Source of the DNA: Tragulus kanchil
Lineage: Eukaryota; Chordata; Mammalia; Artiodactyla; Tragulidae
Assembly: GCA_022376925.1 (NCBI GenBank)
Contig: JAIOJX010000001.1
Coordinates: 39,087,324 to 39,151,323 of the forward strand
Direction of reading: 5' to 3'
DNA: 64,000 nucleotides
Shown here: positions 46,737 to 57,508 of the stretch, piece by piece
How the letters are laid out: every line of letters begins with the position of its first letter
Numbering within the stretch: position 1 is the stretch's first letter
The notes under the pieces: model-generated
Databases searched by the model: none
The model's input: the letters and a program-made list of their open reading frames with translations, nothing else
What the model was told of the DNA's origin: nothing
Made by a program: the position numbers and the translations under genes

Positions 46737-47054
46737 GGGGCTTCCCTGGTGGTCCAGTGGGTAAGGACACCGCCTTGCAGTGCAAGGGGCGCCGGTTCGA
46801 TCCCTGGCCTGGGAAGATGCCACGTGCCACGGAGCGGCTGGACCGATGTGTCCAATTACCGAGCCAGAGCTCTGGAGCGCATGCGCCCAGAGCCTGTGCT
46901 GTGCGACAACAGAGGCCATCGCGATGGGAGGCCCACACGGGCCAATGAACAAAGATGGACGAAAATAGATAAATGAAAGACCAATAGAAGTGGCCCGCCC
47001 GCCCCCTCCCTCCCCACCCCACTCCCCCCAAAAATAAATAAATAAATGTTAAAA
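46737..47054 (+). mobile_element. CHR-type SINE, long C-rich tail class, sense
   Basis: The best-preserved member: head 'ggggcttccctggtggtcca', A/B-box region with exact 'ggttcgatcc', CpG-rich body ('ctggagcgcatgcgcccaga'), 'aatagaagtggcccgcccgc' then a C-rich stretch and (aaat)n. Target duplication aaaaatgttttctc is at about 46723-46736 and 47055-47068. Repeated at 47844-48156 by pair K. Confidence 0.95.
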
Positions 47055-47843
47055 AAAAATGTTTTCTCAACTCCTCCAATGGCTGTGCTGTCTCATTGAG
47101 CAAGGTTACTTTCTTCTGCTCTGACTTTAGCCACCTCCATAGTGAGGACAGATATAGCTAAGGTAGGTGATCTTCCCTAGAGCAAGGCAGGGTTTTCTGG
47201 TGGCCAGAGGAAGCCCTAAGTCTGTTAGCAGAGCCAGCAGAGGCAGGACTGTCTGTGAAGCCCTTTGAGCACTGGCAGGTGGAAGGTGGAGCATTTGGAC
47301 ATGCTTCAACAGATTCAGTCCCCCCACCTGAAGTTTGTTCCCATATGATTTATTGCATATTCAACTTTTTCCAAACTTCAGTTCTTCTGAACACTCACAC
47401 AGTTTTATGTTCTACTTATGTTTGTTGTATACATACAACCTAACATCTTAAACTTGCTAAAGGAACATTAAATGGGTATTTTCATTTGGGGCTGAGGAAA
47501 TTATTGCACTGGGATCTACCAAAGGGGTGTTGGTAGTTGGGGCTAGGAGATTCAGGAGCCAAGCTCTATTAAAGTTTCCCATCAGTATTCATTTTCTATT
47601 TTCTAAAGGTGGCCATGTTGAATTTCCCTATCCAGTGGTTAAGACTTTGCTCTTCCACGGCAGGGGGCACAAATTCAATCCTTGATTGGGAACTAAGATC
47701 CCACATGCTATGTGCTAAGGCTAAAAACAGTAAGAAAAATTAAGTCAAAAAGTCAACTTGGCCATGTAGTGGTCATCTGTATCACCCTTTACCTTTCACT
47801 GAGAAATAGTGTTCCTCAAATTTAAGATTAAAAATGTTTTCTC

Positions 47844-48156
47844 GGGGCTTCCCTGGTGGTCCAGTGGGTAAGGACACCGCCTTGCAGTGCAAGGGGCGCC
47901 GGTTCGATCCCTGGCCTGGGAAGATGCCACGTGCCACGGAGCGGCTGGACCGATGTGTCCAATTACCGAGCCAGAGCTCTGGAGCGCATGCGCCCAGAGC
48001 CTGTGCTGTGCGACAACAGAGGCCATCGCGATGGGAGGCCCACACGGGCCAATGAACAAAGATGGACGAAAATAGATAAATGAAAGACCAATAGAAGTGG
48101 CCCGCCCGCCCCCCCCCACCCCACTCCCCCCAAAAATAAATAAATAAATGTTAAAA
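47844..48156 (+). mobile_element. Second copy of the long-tail CHR SINE (pair K)
   Basis: Same as 46737-47054 with the same flanks, but about five bases shorter in the C-rich tail ('cgcccgccccccccca' against a C/T-interrupted form). The difference is in a stretch that sequencers read poorly. Confidence 0.93.
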
Positions 48157-48442
48157 AAAAATGTTTTCTCAACTCCTCCAATGGCTGTGCTGTCTCATTG
48201 AGCAAGGTTACTTTCTTCTGCTCTGACTTTAGCCACCTCCATAGTGAGGACAGATATAGCTAAGGTAGGTGATCTTCCCTAGAGCAAGGCAGGGTTTTCT
48301 GGTGGCCAGAGGAAGCCCTAAGTCTGTTAGCAGAGCCAGCAGAGGCAGGACTGTCTGTGAAGCCCTTTGAGCACTGGCAGGTGGAAGGTGGAGCATTTGG
48401 ACATGCTTCAACAGATTCAGTCCCCACCTGAAGTTTGTTCCA

Positions 48443-48960
48443 AGGACAGTTACATACTTCAGAAGTCTGGCTCATTTGTTGGTCCACCCTTTAATGAATG
48501 CTATCAATCAAAAAGCATGCTGCTTACCCATAACAGTGTTTATTATTGTCTTCCTGAAATGATTTTATTGGCCATCCAGTCCCCAAACAGAATTCCATAT
48601 TGGAGACCATATTGAAAACACATTTTTTTTTGTGAGATGGTGAAATTGGCCCATCTGTTTCTCTCTCTGCTTACCTGTAGACTGGGAAATGGTGAGATCC
48701 GCCTCTTGCCATGGTGTACCTGTACCATCACACTCTACCAGCCAGAGAATCTCACCTCATTTATTTCTGGAGATTGTTTCCTTTCACAGAAAGGAAAATA
48801 AACTGCTTTGGGAAAGGTCACCATCCAATCACAGAGATTTTTCTGAGCACACCCAGCTAAGTGGAAAGGTGTAGGATAGGGAAGTCTGGATTAGGAGGGA
48901 AAACTGATGGCTGGGGCCATGGGACCTGGCTGGGGCTGGAACACATCAGGATTGGTGCGT
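48443..48960. other. No recognised feature
   Basis: Unassigned. Frames of 60-82 codons have no motif. Confidence 0.5.
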
Positions 48961-48969
48961 GAATGTCTT

Positions 48970-49093
48970 TTTTTTTCTTTTTGGCAGCACTGCATGGCAT
49001 ACAGTATCTTAGTTCTCTGACTAGGGATTGAACCCGTGCCCCACACAGTGGAAGTACGGAGTCTTAACCACTGGACCGCCAGGGAAGTCCCCG
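48970..49093 (-). mobile_element. Short CHR-type SINE, antisense
   Basis: 'ttttggcagcactgcatggc', 'gactagggattgaacccgtg', 'accactggaccgccaggga', bounded by target duplication gaatgtctt (48961-48969 and 49094-49102). Confidence 0.9.
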
Positions 49094-49102
49094 GAATGTC
49101 TT

Positions 49103-49406
49103 AAAGGGATTTGGTGGGTGGGGGGAGTGGAGTTTGTAATCTGAAGAGCTTAGCTCAAACTGCGGACATCTCTCTGTGCTCAAGAGTCAGCCAGCAAAGG
49201 TGTTCTCGCTTGTTACTGCTCCTTTATCCTGCTCCAAAGTCTAAAGTTGCTTCTTCATGTGTATCAACATCTAGCCTTGGAAACTCCACAAGGTTTTGGT
49301 GAGGATCAGGAGTGGTAATTATGGTGAAAGTCTGCACTGCTGCACACATGTAGGAACTTGTCTGGAAAACCAGAAAATCTTAAGATTTGGTGAGACCTGA
49401 AAGGTC
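49103..49406. other. No recognised feature
   Basis: About 300 bases of unassigned sequence between a SINE and duplication pair L. Confidence 0.5.
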
Positions 49407-49499
49407 ATCTAGTCCAATCCCTCATCAATGCTTGAAGAATCCACTGTGGTTATGCTTACTTCAAGATGTACAAAGAGAAGTATGACTTGGGAAGTGACT

Positions 49500-50450
49500 G
49501 AGTCAGTCAATAAGTATTTATTGAGTACCTATGATTTTTCAAATGCTATTCTAGAGACTGTAAATAAAACAGTCAATGAAACAGACAAGCTTGAGACATA
49601 TAATATGTAATATATATATATATAATATAATGTATATGTACATAATATATGTATGTAATGTCATACATACATATGTAATATATATATACATATATATATA
49701 TATATATTTAGAGAGAGAGAGAATTTCTCAGTGATACGTGGTATTGTTGTTTGTTGGCGTTCAGTCACTAAGTCGTGTCCAGCTCTTTTGCTCTCTTGTC
49801 CAGTCCCCATGAACTGTAGCCCACCAGGCTCCCCTGTCCAGGGGATTTCCCAGGCAAGAATACTGGAGAGGGTTGCCATTTCCTCCTCCAGGGGATCTTC
49901 CCGACCCAGGATCAAACCTGCATCTCCTGCATTGCAGACAGATTCTTTACCGCTAAGCCACTGGGGAAACGGGATACATGGTATGCAGGTAATTAAAACA
50001 GGGTTTTGTGATAGCAGATGATGGGGCAGGGGCTGGGGGGAGTAACTTAGATTATGTTGTTTAAGAAGGCTTCTCTGAGGAGGTAACAGTTACACTCAAT
50101 TTTGAATGACAAAAAGGAACCAGATTGCAGTGACCAAGTGGAAGAACATTCCAGATAGAGGGGATAGTGAAAAGGCCCTGTGGGGTAGGGAGAAGGTAAA
50201 TTTGAGGATCAGCATTGCTAGAACAGATTTGTGAAGAGGACAGTGCTCTGAGACATAAGTGGGGACCAGAGGATGAAGGACATTTTGAACAAACAAACCG
50301 AACATTTATATTTGATTCTAGATGTGGTGGGATGCCACTGGAGGATCTTAAGCAAGAGAGTTATGTGATCAGTTTTGCATTTTAAGAAGAATCTTCTGTG
50401 TTGAGAAAAAAATTAAAGGGAATAAGAGTGTAAATTGTGATAGCTGTTAG
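49500..50450 (+). repeat. Ancient unnamed mammalian repeat with AT microsatellite and Bov-tA inside (doubled by pair L)
   Basis: Starts 'taagtatttattgagtacct', then 'aaacagtcaatgaaacagac'. After the insertions it continues 'ggaagaacattccagataga', 'gagttatgtgatcagttttg' and 'tgatagctgttaggaggctg'. Same family as 5795-7030. The AT-rich run at 49604-49709 interrupts it. Confidence 0.55.
49745..49971 (-). mobile_element. Bov-tA SINE, antisense (repeated at 50850-51076)
   Basis: 'gttcagtcactaagtcgtgt' on the left, head 'ctttaccgctaagccactgg' on the right. Target duplication gatacgtggtat/gatacatggtat is at 49733-49744 and 49972-49983. The second copy is a product of pair L. Confidence 0.93.
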
Positions 50451-51608
50451 GAGGCTGTGGTCACTGTATATTTGTTTAAAAATATTTGTTTCTTCCTTGC
50501 CAAATTGGTACCTTATCTAGTCCAATCCTCATCAATGCTTGAAGAATCCACTGTGGTTATGCTTACTTCAAGATGTACAAAGAGAAGTATGACTTGGGAA
50601 GTGACTGAGTCAGTCAATAAGTATTTATTGAGTACCTATGATTTTTCAAATGCTATTCTAGAGACTGTAAATAAAACAGTCAATGAAACAGACAAGCTTG
50701 AGACATATAATATGTAATATATATATATATAATATAATGTATATGTACATAATATATGTATGTAATGTCATACATACATATGTAATATATATATACATAT
50801 ATATATATATATTTAGAGAGAGAGAGAATTTCTCAGTGATACGTGGTATTGTTGTTTGTTGGCGTTCAGTCACTAAGTCGTGTCCAGCTCTTTTGCTCTC
50901 TTGTCCAGTCCCCATGAACTGTAGCCCACCAGGCTCCCCTGTCCAGGGGATTTCCCAGGCAAGAATACTGGAGAGGGTTGCCATTTCCTCCTCCAGGGGA
51001 TCTTCCCGACCCAGGATCAAACCTGCATCTCCTGCATTGCAGACAGATTCTTTACCGCTAAGCCACTGGGGAAACGGGATACATGGTATGCAGGTAATTA
51101 AAACAGGGTTTTGTGATAGCAGATGATGGGGCAGGGGCTGGGGGGAGTAACTTAGATTATGTTGTTTAAGAAGGCTTCTCTGAGGAGGTAACAGTTACAC
51201 TCAATTTTGAATGACAAAAAGGAACCAGATTGCAGTGACCAAGTGGAAGAACATTCCAGATAGAGGGGATAGTGAAAAGGCCCTGTGGGGTAGGGAGAAG
51301 GTAAATTTGAGGATCAGCATTGCTAGAACAGATTTGTGAAGAGGACAGTGCTCTGAGACATAAGTGGGGACCAGAGGATGAAGGACATTTTGAACAAACA
51401 AACCGAACATTTATATTTGATTCTAGATGTGGTGGGATGCCACTGGAGGATCTTAAGCAAGAGAGTTATGTGATCAGTTTTGCATTTTAAGAAGAATCTT
51501 CTGTGTTGAGAAAAAAATTAAAGGGAATAAGAGTGTAAATTGTGATAGCTGTTAGGAGGCTGTGGTCACTGTATATTTGTTTAAAAATATTTGTTTCTTC
51601 CTTGCCAA

Positions 51609-52482
51609 GATTTTCTATACACTAAGTGTATTTTCTGTACACTGAGTGTATTTTCCTTCCCCCTTAACATTGGGTTTGATCATGTGACTTGATTTGGTCA
51701 ATTAAATACGAGAAGATGTAACGTATAACCCATCAGAGCAGAGCTTCAAATGCACTGGCTCTGCTGCCCCTCGACTTCTGCTCTCCACCATGAGGGTGGC
51801 ATGGCTTGCAGCCTGGGTCCTTTGAACACGTGAGGAACTAAGCGCCTCTCAGTGAGCTCAGCTGAGTTCAGTTAAGCTGCAGCCCTTTGTGTAACTTGAA
51901 CAAGAAATAAATATTTATTTTCGGAAGCCCCAGAGATTCTAAGATTCTTTGAGGTTAACAGCTAAAACCAAGCACCCCAAACCAAGAAAACCAGTAGCAG
52001 TGCAAACGGAGAAGTGGTTAGATTTTACATATATTCAGAAGACCAAAGTACCAGAAGCTGTTGATGTTTGCAAGATGTGAGATGAAGGAGAAGAGTCGAG
52101 ATGACTTTTCAGCAACTGGGTGAATGGGGACTCCTTTACTGCTATGGGGGAGACTTGTGGAAGAGCTTGTATGAGGGGAACCAGGAGTTCATGTTTGATC
52201 ATCTTACATTTGTGTAACTTTTAGAGATTCATGCATTGACTTACTTGTGCTGCCTCACCTAGAGTCTTAGTTTATTTATTTCTTTGTTTTATTTCACTTC
52301 CTCTTTAAGAAGAATATTTGGTCACTGACATTCAAGTACTAGTAAAGGGGACACAGAGGGAACAATATATTGAAAAATTCTGCCAGAGCAAAACTACAAG
52401 TCAGTACAATTCGTTTCGAGCTTCTTAGTAACCAAAATGAAGGAGCAGAGGCAATGAGTTATAAAACTCTCATTTGCTAAGG
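51609..52482. other. Mostly unassigned; 51990-52215 is a fragment of the unnamed old repeat
   Basis: 51990-52215 ('gaaggagaagagtcgagatg', 'tgctatgggggagacttgtg') resembles the later part of the family seen at 5795 and 49500. The rest has no recognised feature. Confidence 0.45.
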
Positions 52483-52692
52483 CAGTGGTTCTCTATCTTG
52501 GCTGCAGAGTATCATGGTGGAGCTTGGCCAAGCACATGGTGAATGGTCACCCCTGGAGCTACACAACTTAGCACCTTTGCCCAGTGCCCACTTCCAAAAC
52601 TTCAAATTTAACTTGGCTAGAATGGAGCTGGCAGGCCACTGTGTTTAGCATTAGATGATTCTAACGTGCAGTCAGAATTGAGGCCTACTAGT
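52483..52692. repeat. MER5-like hAT fossil
   Basis: Begins 'ggcagtggttctctatcttg', ends near 'gattctaacgtgcagtcaga'. This is the layout of a decayed MER5-type element. Confidence 0.6.
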
Positions 52693-52971
52693 TTTGTAGA
52701 AGAAAGAATACCCACTAATATGAAAATATAATTTGTTCCTGAACACTGATTCAATTTGTCTCTGGCATCTTTATGAAAGGGGTACTGAGCTTTGTCATGA
52801 ATGATGCTCTGGATAGCAATTTCACATGAGATACAGAAACTTTCCTCTTTTGCTGCTTATTACATGTACCTTCCATGAAAGCTGAAGTCGTAAGCTTAAA
52901 ACTATAGTTGTGTAAAAGCAGAGGCCAGGGTGATAGTCCAGTTGTATAGCTTTCTGATAACGTGGCTTTTT

Positions 52972-53143
52972 GTTGTTGTTTAGTCGCTAAGTCGTGTCTG
53001 ACTCTGTGTGACCCTAAGGACTGTAGCCCACCTGACCAGGCAAGAGTACTGGAGTGGGTTGCTATTTCCTTCTCCAGGGGATCTTCTCAACCTCGGGATT
53101 GAACCCGCATCTCCTGCTTGGCAGGCAGATTCTTTACCACTGA
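52972..53143 (-). mobile_element. Bov-tA SINE, antisense, with internal deletion
   Basis: 'gttgtttagtcgctaagtcg' to head remnant 'gattctttaccactgac'. About 25-30 bases are missing around 53028-53035 ('gcccacctgaccaggcaaga'). Confidence 0.88.
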
Positions 53144-54735
53144 CTTAGCAGAGTGATAAAGCTCGAACCATGAAGAAGAAAGAGTTAATGGAATCCTCAT
53201 GAACATCAGTAATTTCAGTAATACTTTGCTCAGTTTGACCATCAAGCCACTCTGGGAGCTTGCTCAAGGGCCTGAGCCTCTTGACTTTTCTTTGTAGCTT
53301 AACCGAGGCCTGCCTGTGGTCAGAGAGGGAATAGTTTGTATTCTCTCCTCTTCCTACTTTTGTGACTATTACGCTTTCCCATGCCAAGCAGGTTTTTCCT
53401 TTGGGGAAAGAAACTTAGGCAGAGAATGAAATTAAGAAATAATGTAATGATGATGGCGGCAATTCTTTGTGCCGCCTAAGAGCAGTTGGCTGCTAATTGT
53501 GGAGCGGTAATAAGGGGGCCCTGGGCCATAAGGTTTGCATTTGGAACACCTGTAGTTTTCATTTAACACCATGGATCATTAAACAGCTGCTCAGAATGGC
53601 CTTATTAAAACAAAGAGTTGCGCTGTTTTATTCATGTCTTATACTGCAGTGAACAGATCACAAACACACATGGGCACATGTGCACACACACACACAGAAG
53701 AGACACTCAAGGCATATTTAAAGGTGTTATCTCATGAAGACAAATGTAGTTGGGCATTTTTTGCCTTTGTGGAGTTGCAACTGATGGAACTGGTTGGACT
53801 TTGCCTCACACCCTCTTGGTTGGGCTGAGGGGAATGGAAAGCTGGCTGATGAGTCTTGTAAGGAGGAGGCCCTCACTGAAGTCACTGGCATGTTCTCAAA
53901 CATGCCTATCAGGTGTGCTCCTTTCATGGAAGAAAGCAAAATGTGCTGTCATCCGTTTTGTGAAGATGACCTATCTGGGAAGAAGGGGGAGCTTTCTGGA
54001 GCGTTTACATCACAGGGGATGCATCTGTTCTGGGTCACCTACACTCACACTAATGTCCCCTTACACGTTTCCTCACACGTTTGTAAGATGGCTAATTAAA
54101 ATCAGATGCTGAGTGTCAGGGTGCAGACTAGAGCTGAGATGTAGAATTTTTCTTGATGTAAAAATAATTGGCCTTTGGTGGAGATGTTTTCTAATTATTT
54201 GTCAAAGAATATTTTGGATGCTTCAGGATGCAGGAATCCTGAAGATGTAGTTTGAATAGGGACATGCTGATATTTTTAGGTATATTTTTTATGAGAATAA
54301 CAATGAAGAATGTATGAGAGGTGTGTGTGTGTGTGTGTAGACAAGAGAGAGAGATGGAGAGTGTGAATCATCAACATGAAGTGCCAAATGTGCATTAATC
54401 CCTCTTATCATCCATATATTTATGCTCATAATTGACACATTATGTCTTACCATAATTATGTATAGGAAGCCTTTCATAGGGATTACTTGTGTCCCTGATT
54501 AGAGGATGAGAACCATACCCCATGTGCCTTCTTGTTTTACAATAACACAATCCCAAGTGGTCTTCAGATGAGAAAAGACATCTTGGTGGGTCTGGGAACC
54601 TGTCCAGTAGTGAAGGGGGGTGGGGAAGGGAGAAAAGACGTATTTCTCCATGATCTGAATTACTTTAAAGAAAGTTAGGAATGACCACATGAACGTTGAG
54701 CAAATGAGTTTGACTTGCAGTATCCACCACATAGA
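53144..54735. other. Unassigned DNA
   Basis: A (TG)n run sits at about 54321-54339. Overlapping plus-strand frames of 64, 120 and 101 codons (53634-54112) show no recognised domain and different frames compete, so I make no gene call. Confidence 0.5.
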
Positions 54736-54940
54736 TTGCCAAGGTGGCTCTGTGATGAAGAACCTGCCTACAATGCAGAAGACCTGGGTTTGATCCTTGA
54801 TCTGGGAAGATCCCCTGAAGAAGAAAATAGCAACCCAGTCCAGTATTTTTGCCTGGAAAATCCCACTGATAGAGGAGCCTGGTGGGCTAGAGTTCGTGGG
54901 GTTGCAAAAGAGTTGAACATGACTTAGCAACTGAACAACA
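54736..54940 (+). mobile_element. Bov-tA SINE, sense (left arm of an inverted pair)
   Basis: Head 'gattgccaaggtggctctgt' with B-box-like 'ggtttgatcc', then 'cctggtgggctagagttcgt' and 'gacttagcaactgaacaac'. Directly followed by an antisense copy. Confidence 0.9.
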
Positions 54941-55107
54941 AGTGAGAGTCACTCAGTTATGTCCAACTCTTTGCAACCCATGGACAAGCCATGGAATTCT
55001 CCAGGCAAGAATCCTGGAGTGGGGAGCCTTTCCCTTCTCCAGGGATCAAACCCAGGTCTCCTGGATTGCAAGCAGAGTTTTTACAAGCTGAGCTACCAGG
55101 GAAGCCC
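54941..55107 (-). mobile_element. Bov-tA SINE, antisense (right arm of an inverted pair)
   Basis: 'gtgagagtcactcagttatg' through head 'gctgagctaccagggaagcc'. Lies tail to tail with 54736-54940 with almost no spacer, so the two could fold into a hairpin. Confidence 0.9.
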
Positions 55108-55754
55108 CGAACAAGAAGAATTCTCCCCAAACCTGTCTGTCTCCTCTATTCTGTATGTATCTTTTGGTGCCCCATGGCCCCACCTCATTTCCTGCCTCTG
55201 GTATCCATTGCAAAATCAATCTTTGGCAAAACTGGTAACATTGGCAATTTGTTCTTGGTGTTCTTCATTCCCACCTGCTGTCTTCATCCTTTGTGTTTTC
55301 TCTTAAATAGCCAGCCTTTTCACCCTTACCCCTACTAACCAGTTCCCAGATCCCTTTGACTTTCCTCTATCTCACCCCTGTGAAATCCTGCTCTAGGAGA
55401 GGGTTGGGAACCTTTGTCACATGATGGGGAAATGTCTAATGCTGCCCAAGGGGTCACTGTAGCAATGAACTTAACCTTTAGTTAATGAGACATGTAGGCA
55501 TCTGTTGGCTGAAGGTGAGATTGGGGGCAGGAACAGGGTGGGGCATTTTAATTCCTTCCTGTTATAGTCTGAGATTAAATCACAGTCACCAACTGGTAAT
55601 TTTCTGTGTTCTTCTCCCTTTATGCTCAGTTTGTGTCTCTCAGGGCAGAGCCTGGGCAGTGGTTAGCCCCTCAGTTAATTTTTTGAACCACTGATTGAGC
55701 AAATGGACAAGAAGGTCTTTCCCTCCTTACCTCATAGAAGTAGCTCTGCCCACT
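55108..55754. other. No recognised feature
   Basis: C/T-rich on the plus strand. The two 115-codon frames (54959-55338) start inside the Bov-tA and have no domain signature. Confidence 0.5.
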
Positions 55755-56450
55755 TTTGTTTTAAAATGTTTCAGGTTTACAGTAAAATTTAGAGGAGAGT
55801 ACTGAAATTTCCCTTCTAGTCTCTTCTCTAAAACAGGCATAGCCTTGCCCATTATCCAAAGGCCTCAACAGTGGCACATTCTTTTTTTTACAATTGATGA
55901 GCATACCTTGACACATCATATCACCGGAAGTCCATAATTTCATTACAGTTCACTGGTGGTGTTGTACATTCCAAGTTTTGACCAGTATGTAATGCCATGT
56001 ATCCATCATTGCACTATCATACAGATTAGTTTCTGTAGAGAAAGTGTTTGAGAACATGGTGTCAGTCAGGCTCTCCTGTCCCACTCTTTCATGCCAGTCA
56101 GGCTCTCCTGCCTGCTTTCTCAAGACCCTACTCTGCTCTTTTGTGTAAAAAAGAATATTGCTGACCTTGGTCACGTAAGGCTGTACTAATACATGCGCGA
56201 TGCATTTCACTTTCTAGCCTCGGGCCACCTTTGTTCTGTAGCCATCTGTAAGTCCCACCCAAGGACACTTGGATGACCCAGAGAGAATAAACATGTCTGC
56301 AGTTCCCACAGCTCCTTGAGTGTTTGTCTACCTTGGGTTTCCTGTGCAAATATGAGACATAAGACAATTTCATTGCCCCCAAATTCCTCTGTGCTCTACC
56401 CGTTCATCCTTCCTTCCCCCTGCAAACCCCTGAGAACTGGATGTTTAAAA
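55755..56450 (-). mobile_element. Old L1 fragment, antisense, split by a probable LTR
   Basis: 55755-56033 ('caggtttacagtaaaattta', 'gaccagtatgtaatgccatg') and 56372-56450 ('aaattcctctgtgctctacc', 'aacccctgagaactgg') are consecutive parts of one antisense old L1. About 335 bases of unrelated sequence lie between. Confidence 0.72.
56034..56366 (+). mobile_element. Probable solo LTR of an endogenous retrovirus
   Basis: The block interrupting the old L1 begins TG (56034) and ends CA (56366). It is flanked by gtttc (56029-56033) and atttc (56367-56371), a possible 5-base target duplication with one mismatch. An AATAAA (56285-56290) lies in the distal third, followed by 'ttgagtgtttgtctacc', as in an R/U5 region. 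No gag, pol or env sequence adjoins it, so it is a recombined solo LTR. Inferred from structure only. Family unknown. Confidence 0.55.
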
Positions 56451-56954
56451 CTCCTTTCAGATTGCCTTAATCCAGCCTTGTCAATAAAGAATCTAATTGA
56501 GTCAGCCCACTCCATTATAAACAGACCTACTAGGATTCTAGAGATAATGGAAGGAAGAAACCATGTCAGCTTTAGTTTGAATTTTTATTTACATGGAGAC
56601 TGATTCCTTTCAGTTTTTGCTTATTTCATTCAGACCACAAGTCTTTGGCTTCAAGTCAGTTTTCTTAGTTTTAAAAAAATCCAAAGTTCACACACATACA
56701 CACAGACACACACAAACACACACACACTTCCCAAGCAAGCCACAGCCTGCGCCTTGACTCTGCTCTGCATTTCTAATCCATAAAATGATTTGGGTGCAAG
56801 GGTAAATATAAATCATGCAAACCTTTGGTATTCTCTTTCCCACATATTCCTAATCACTTCTGCTTAAAGGCTTCTAGGCCGTTTGGGAAAGACTAGATTG
56901 ACCACACTGAGAAAATTCCTGGTTCCAGGAATTACTGATTGATTAACTCTCAAA
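56451..56954. other. Unassigned DNA with a (CA)n run
   Basis: A CA-rich microsatellite with interruptions lies at about 56690-56727. Otherwise nothing recognised. Confidence 0.55.
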
Positions 56955-57508
56955 ATCACTGTGGATGTAAAAGACACTTACTCCTTGGAAGAAAAGCTAT
57001 GACAGAACTAGACAGTATATTCAAAAGCAGAGACATCACTTTGCCGACAGAAGTCCGTCTAGTCAAAGCTATGGTTTTCCCGGTAGTCATGTCTGGATGT
57101 GAGAGTTGGACCATAAAGAATGCTGAGCACTGTAGAATTGATGCCTTTGAACTGTGGTGTTGGAGAAGGCTCTTGAGAGTCCTTTGAACAGCAAGGAGAT
57201 CAAACCAGTCAGTCCTAAAGGAAATTAACCCTGAATACTCGTTGGAATGACTGATGCTCAAGCTGAAGCTCCAATACTTGATGTGAAGAGACAGCTCATT
57301 GAAAAAGAACCTGATGCTGGGAAAACTAGAAGGCAAAAGGAGAAGGGGATGACAGAGGACTAGATGGTTGGATGACATCACTGAGTCAATGGACATGTGT
57401 TTGAGCAAACTCCGGGAGATGGTGAAGGACAGAAAGCCTGGCATGCCAAGTCCATGGGGTTGTAAAGAGTTGGACACGACTGAGCAACTGAACTGAACTG
57501 AACTGAGC
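56955..57508 (+). mobile_element. BovB (RTE-type LINE) 3' end, sense, 5'-truncated
   Basis: The longest BovB piece here. 'cttactccttggaagaaaag', 'gtccgtctagtcaaagctat' and 'ctgtggtgttggagaaggct' encode the end of the BovB RT ORF (frame 56939-57187, including 'VMSGCESWTIKNAEHCRIDAF'-like residues cut by a stop). It then runs through the 3' end to a (gaact)n tail. Several indels break the frame. Confidence 0.93.

Larger units (their letters stand above)
46262..48442 (+). repeat. Tandem near-identical 1.1 kb block pair K (probable assembly duplication)
   Basis: Copy 1 is 46262-47342 and copy 2 is 47370-48442. The offset is 1108, then 1107 (one G lost near 47688), then 1102 (about five bases lost in the C-rich SINE tail near 48110). 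A further C-run difference lies by the end of copy 1. Filler is 47343-47369. With pair J it forms a middle block of about 2.1 kb (45221-47342). Confidence 0.94.
49407..51608 (+). repeat. Tandem near-identical 1.1 kb block pair L (probable assembly duplication)
   Basis: Copy 1 is 49407-50503 and copy 2 is 50515-51608. The offset is 1108, then 1107 (one C missing within the first 15 bases of copy 2), then 1105 after an AT microsatellite of different length. Eleven bases of filler (50504-50514). Includes a whole Bov-tA with both target copies. Confidence 0.94.

Noticed and set aside
46785..46805. tRNA-like internal promoter (B box) suggesting a tRNA gene
   Set aside because: The A/B-box region belongs to a SINE head with no cloverleaf, no anticodon stem and a SINE tail.
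46749..46976. CpG- and GC-rich patch looking like a small CpG island or promoter
   Set aside because: It is the body of a young CHR-type SINE with target duplications. The CpGs come from the SINE consensus.
50683..51126. 147-codon open frame
   Set aside because: Translation of an AT microsatellite plus an antisense Bov-tA inside a duplicated block.
8653..51608. CRISPR-like or satellite array because of many direct repeats
   Set aside because: Each block occurs only twice, units are ~1.1 kb and unrelated to each other, and the genome is mammalian. It is neither a spacer array nor a satellite.
53634..54112. Cluster of overlapping 64-120 codon frames on the plus strand
   Set aside because: Three frames compete over the same bases, none has a recognisable family motif, and I find no exon borders that would join them.
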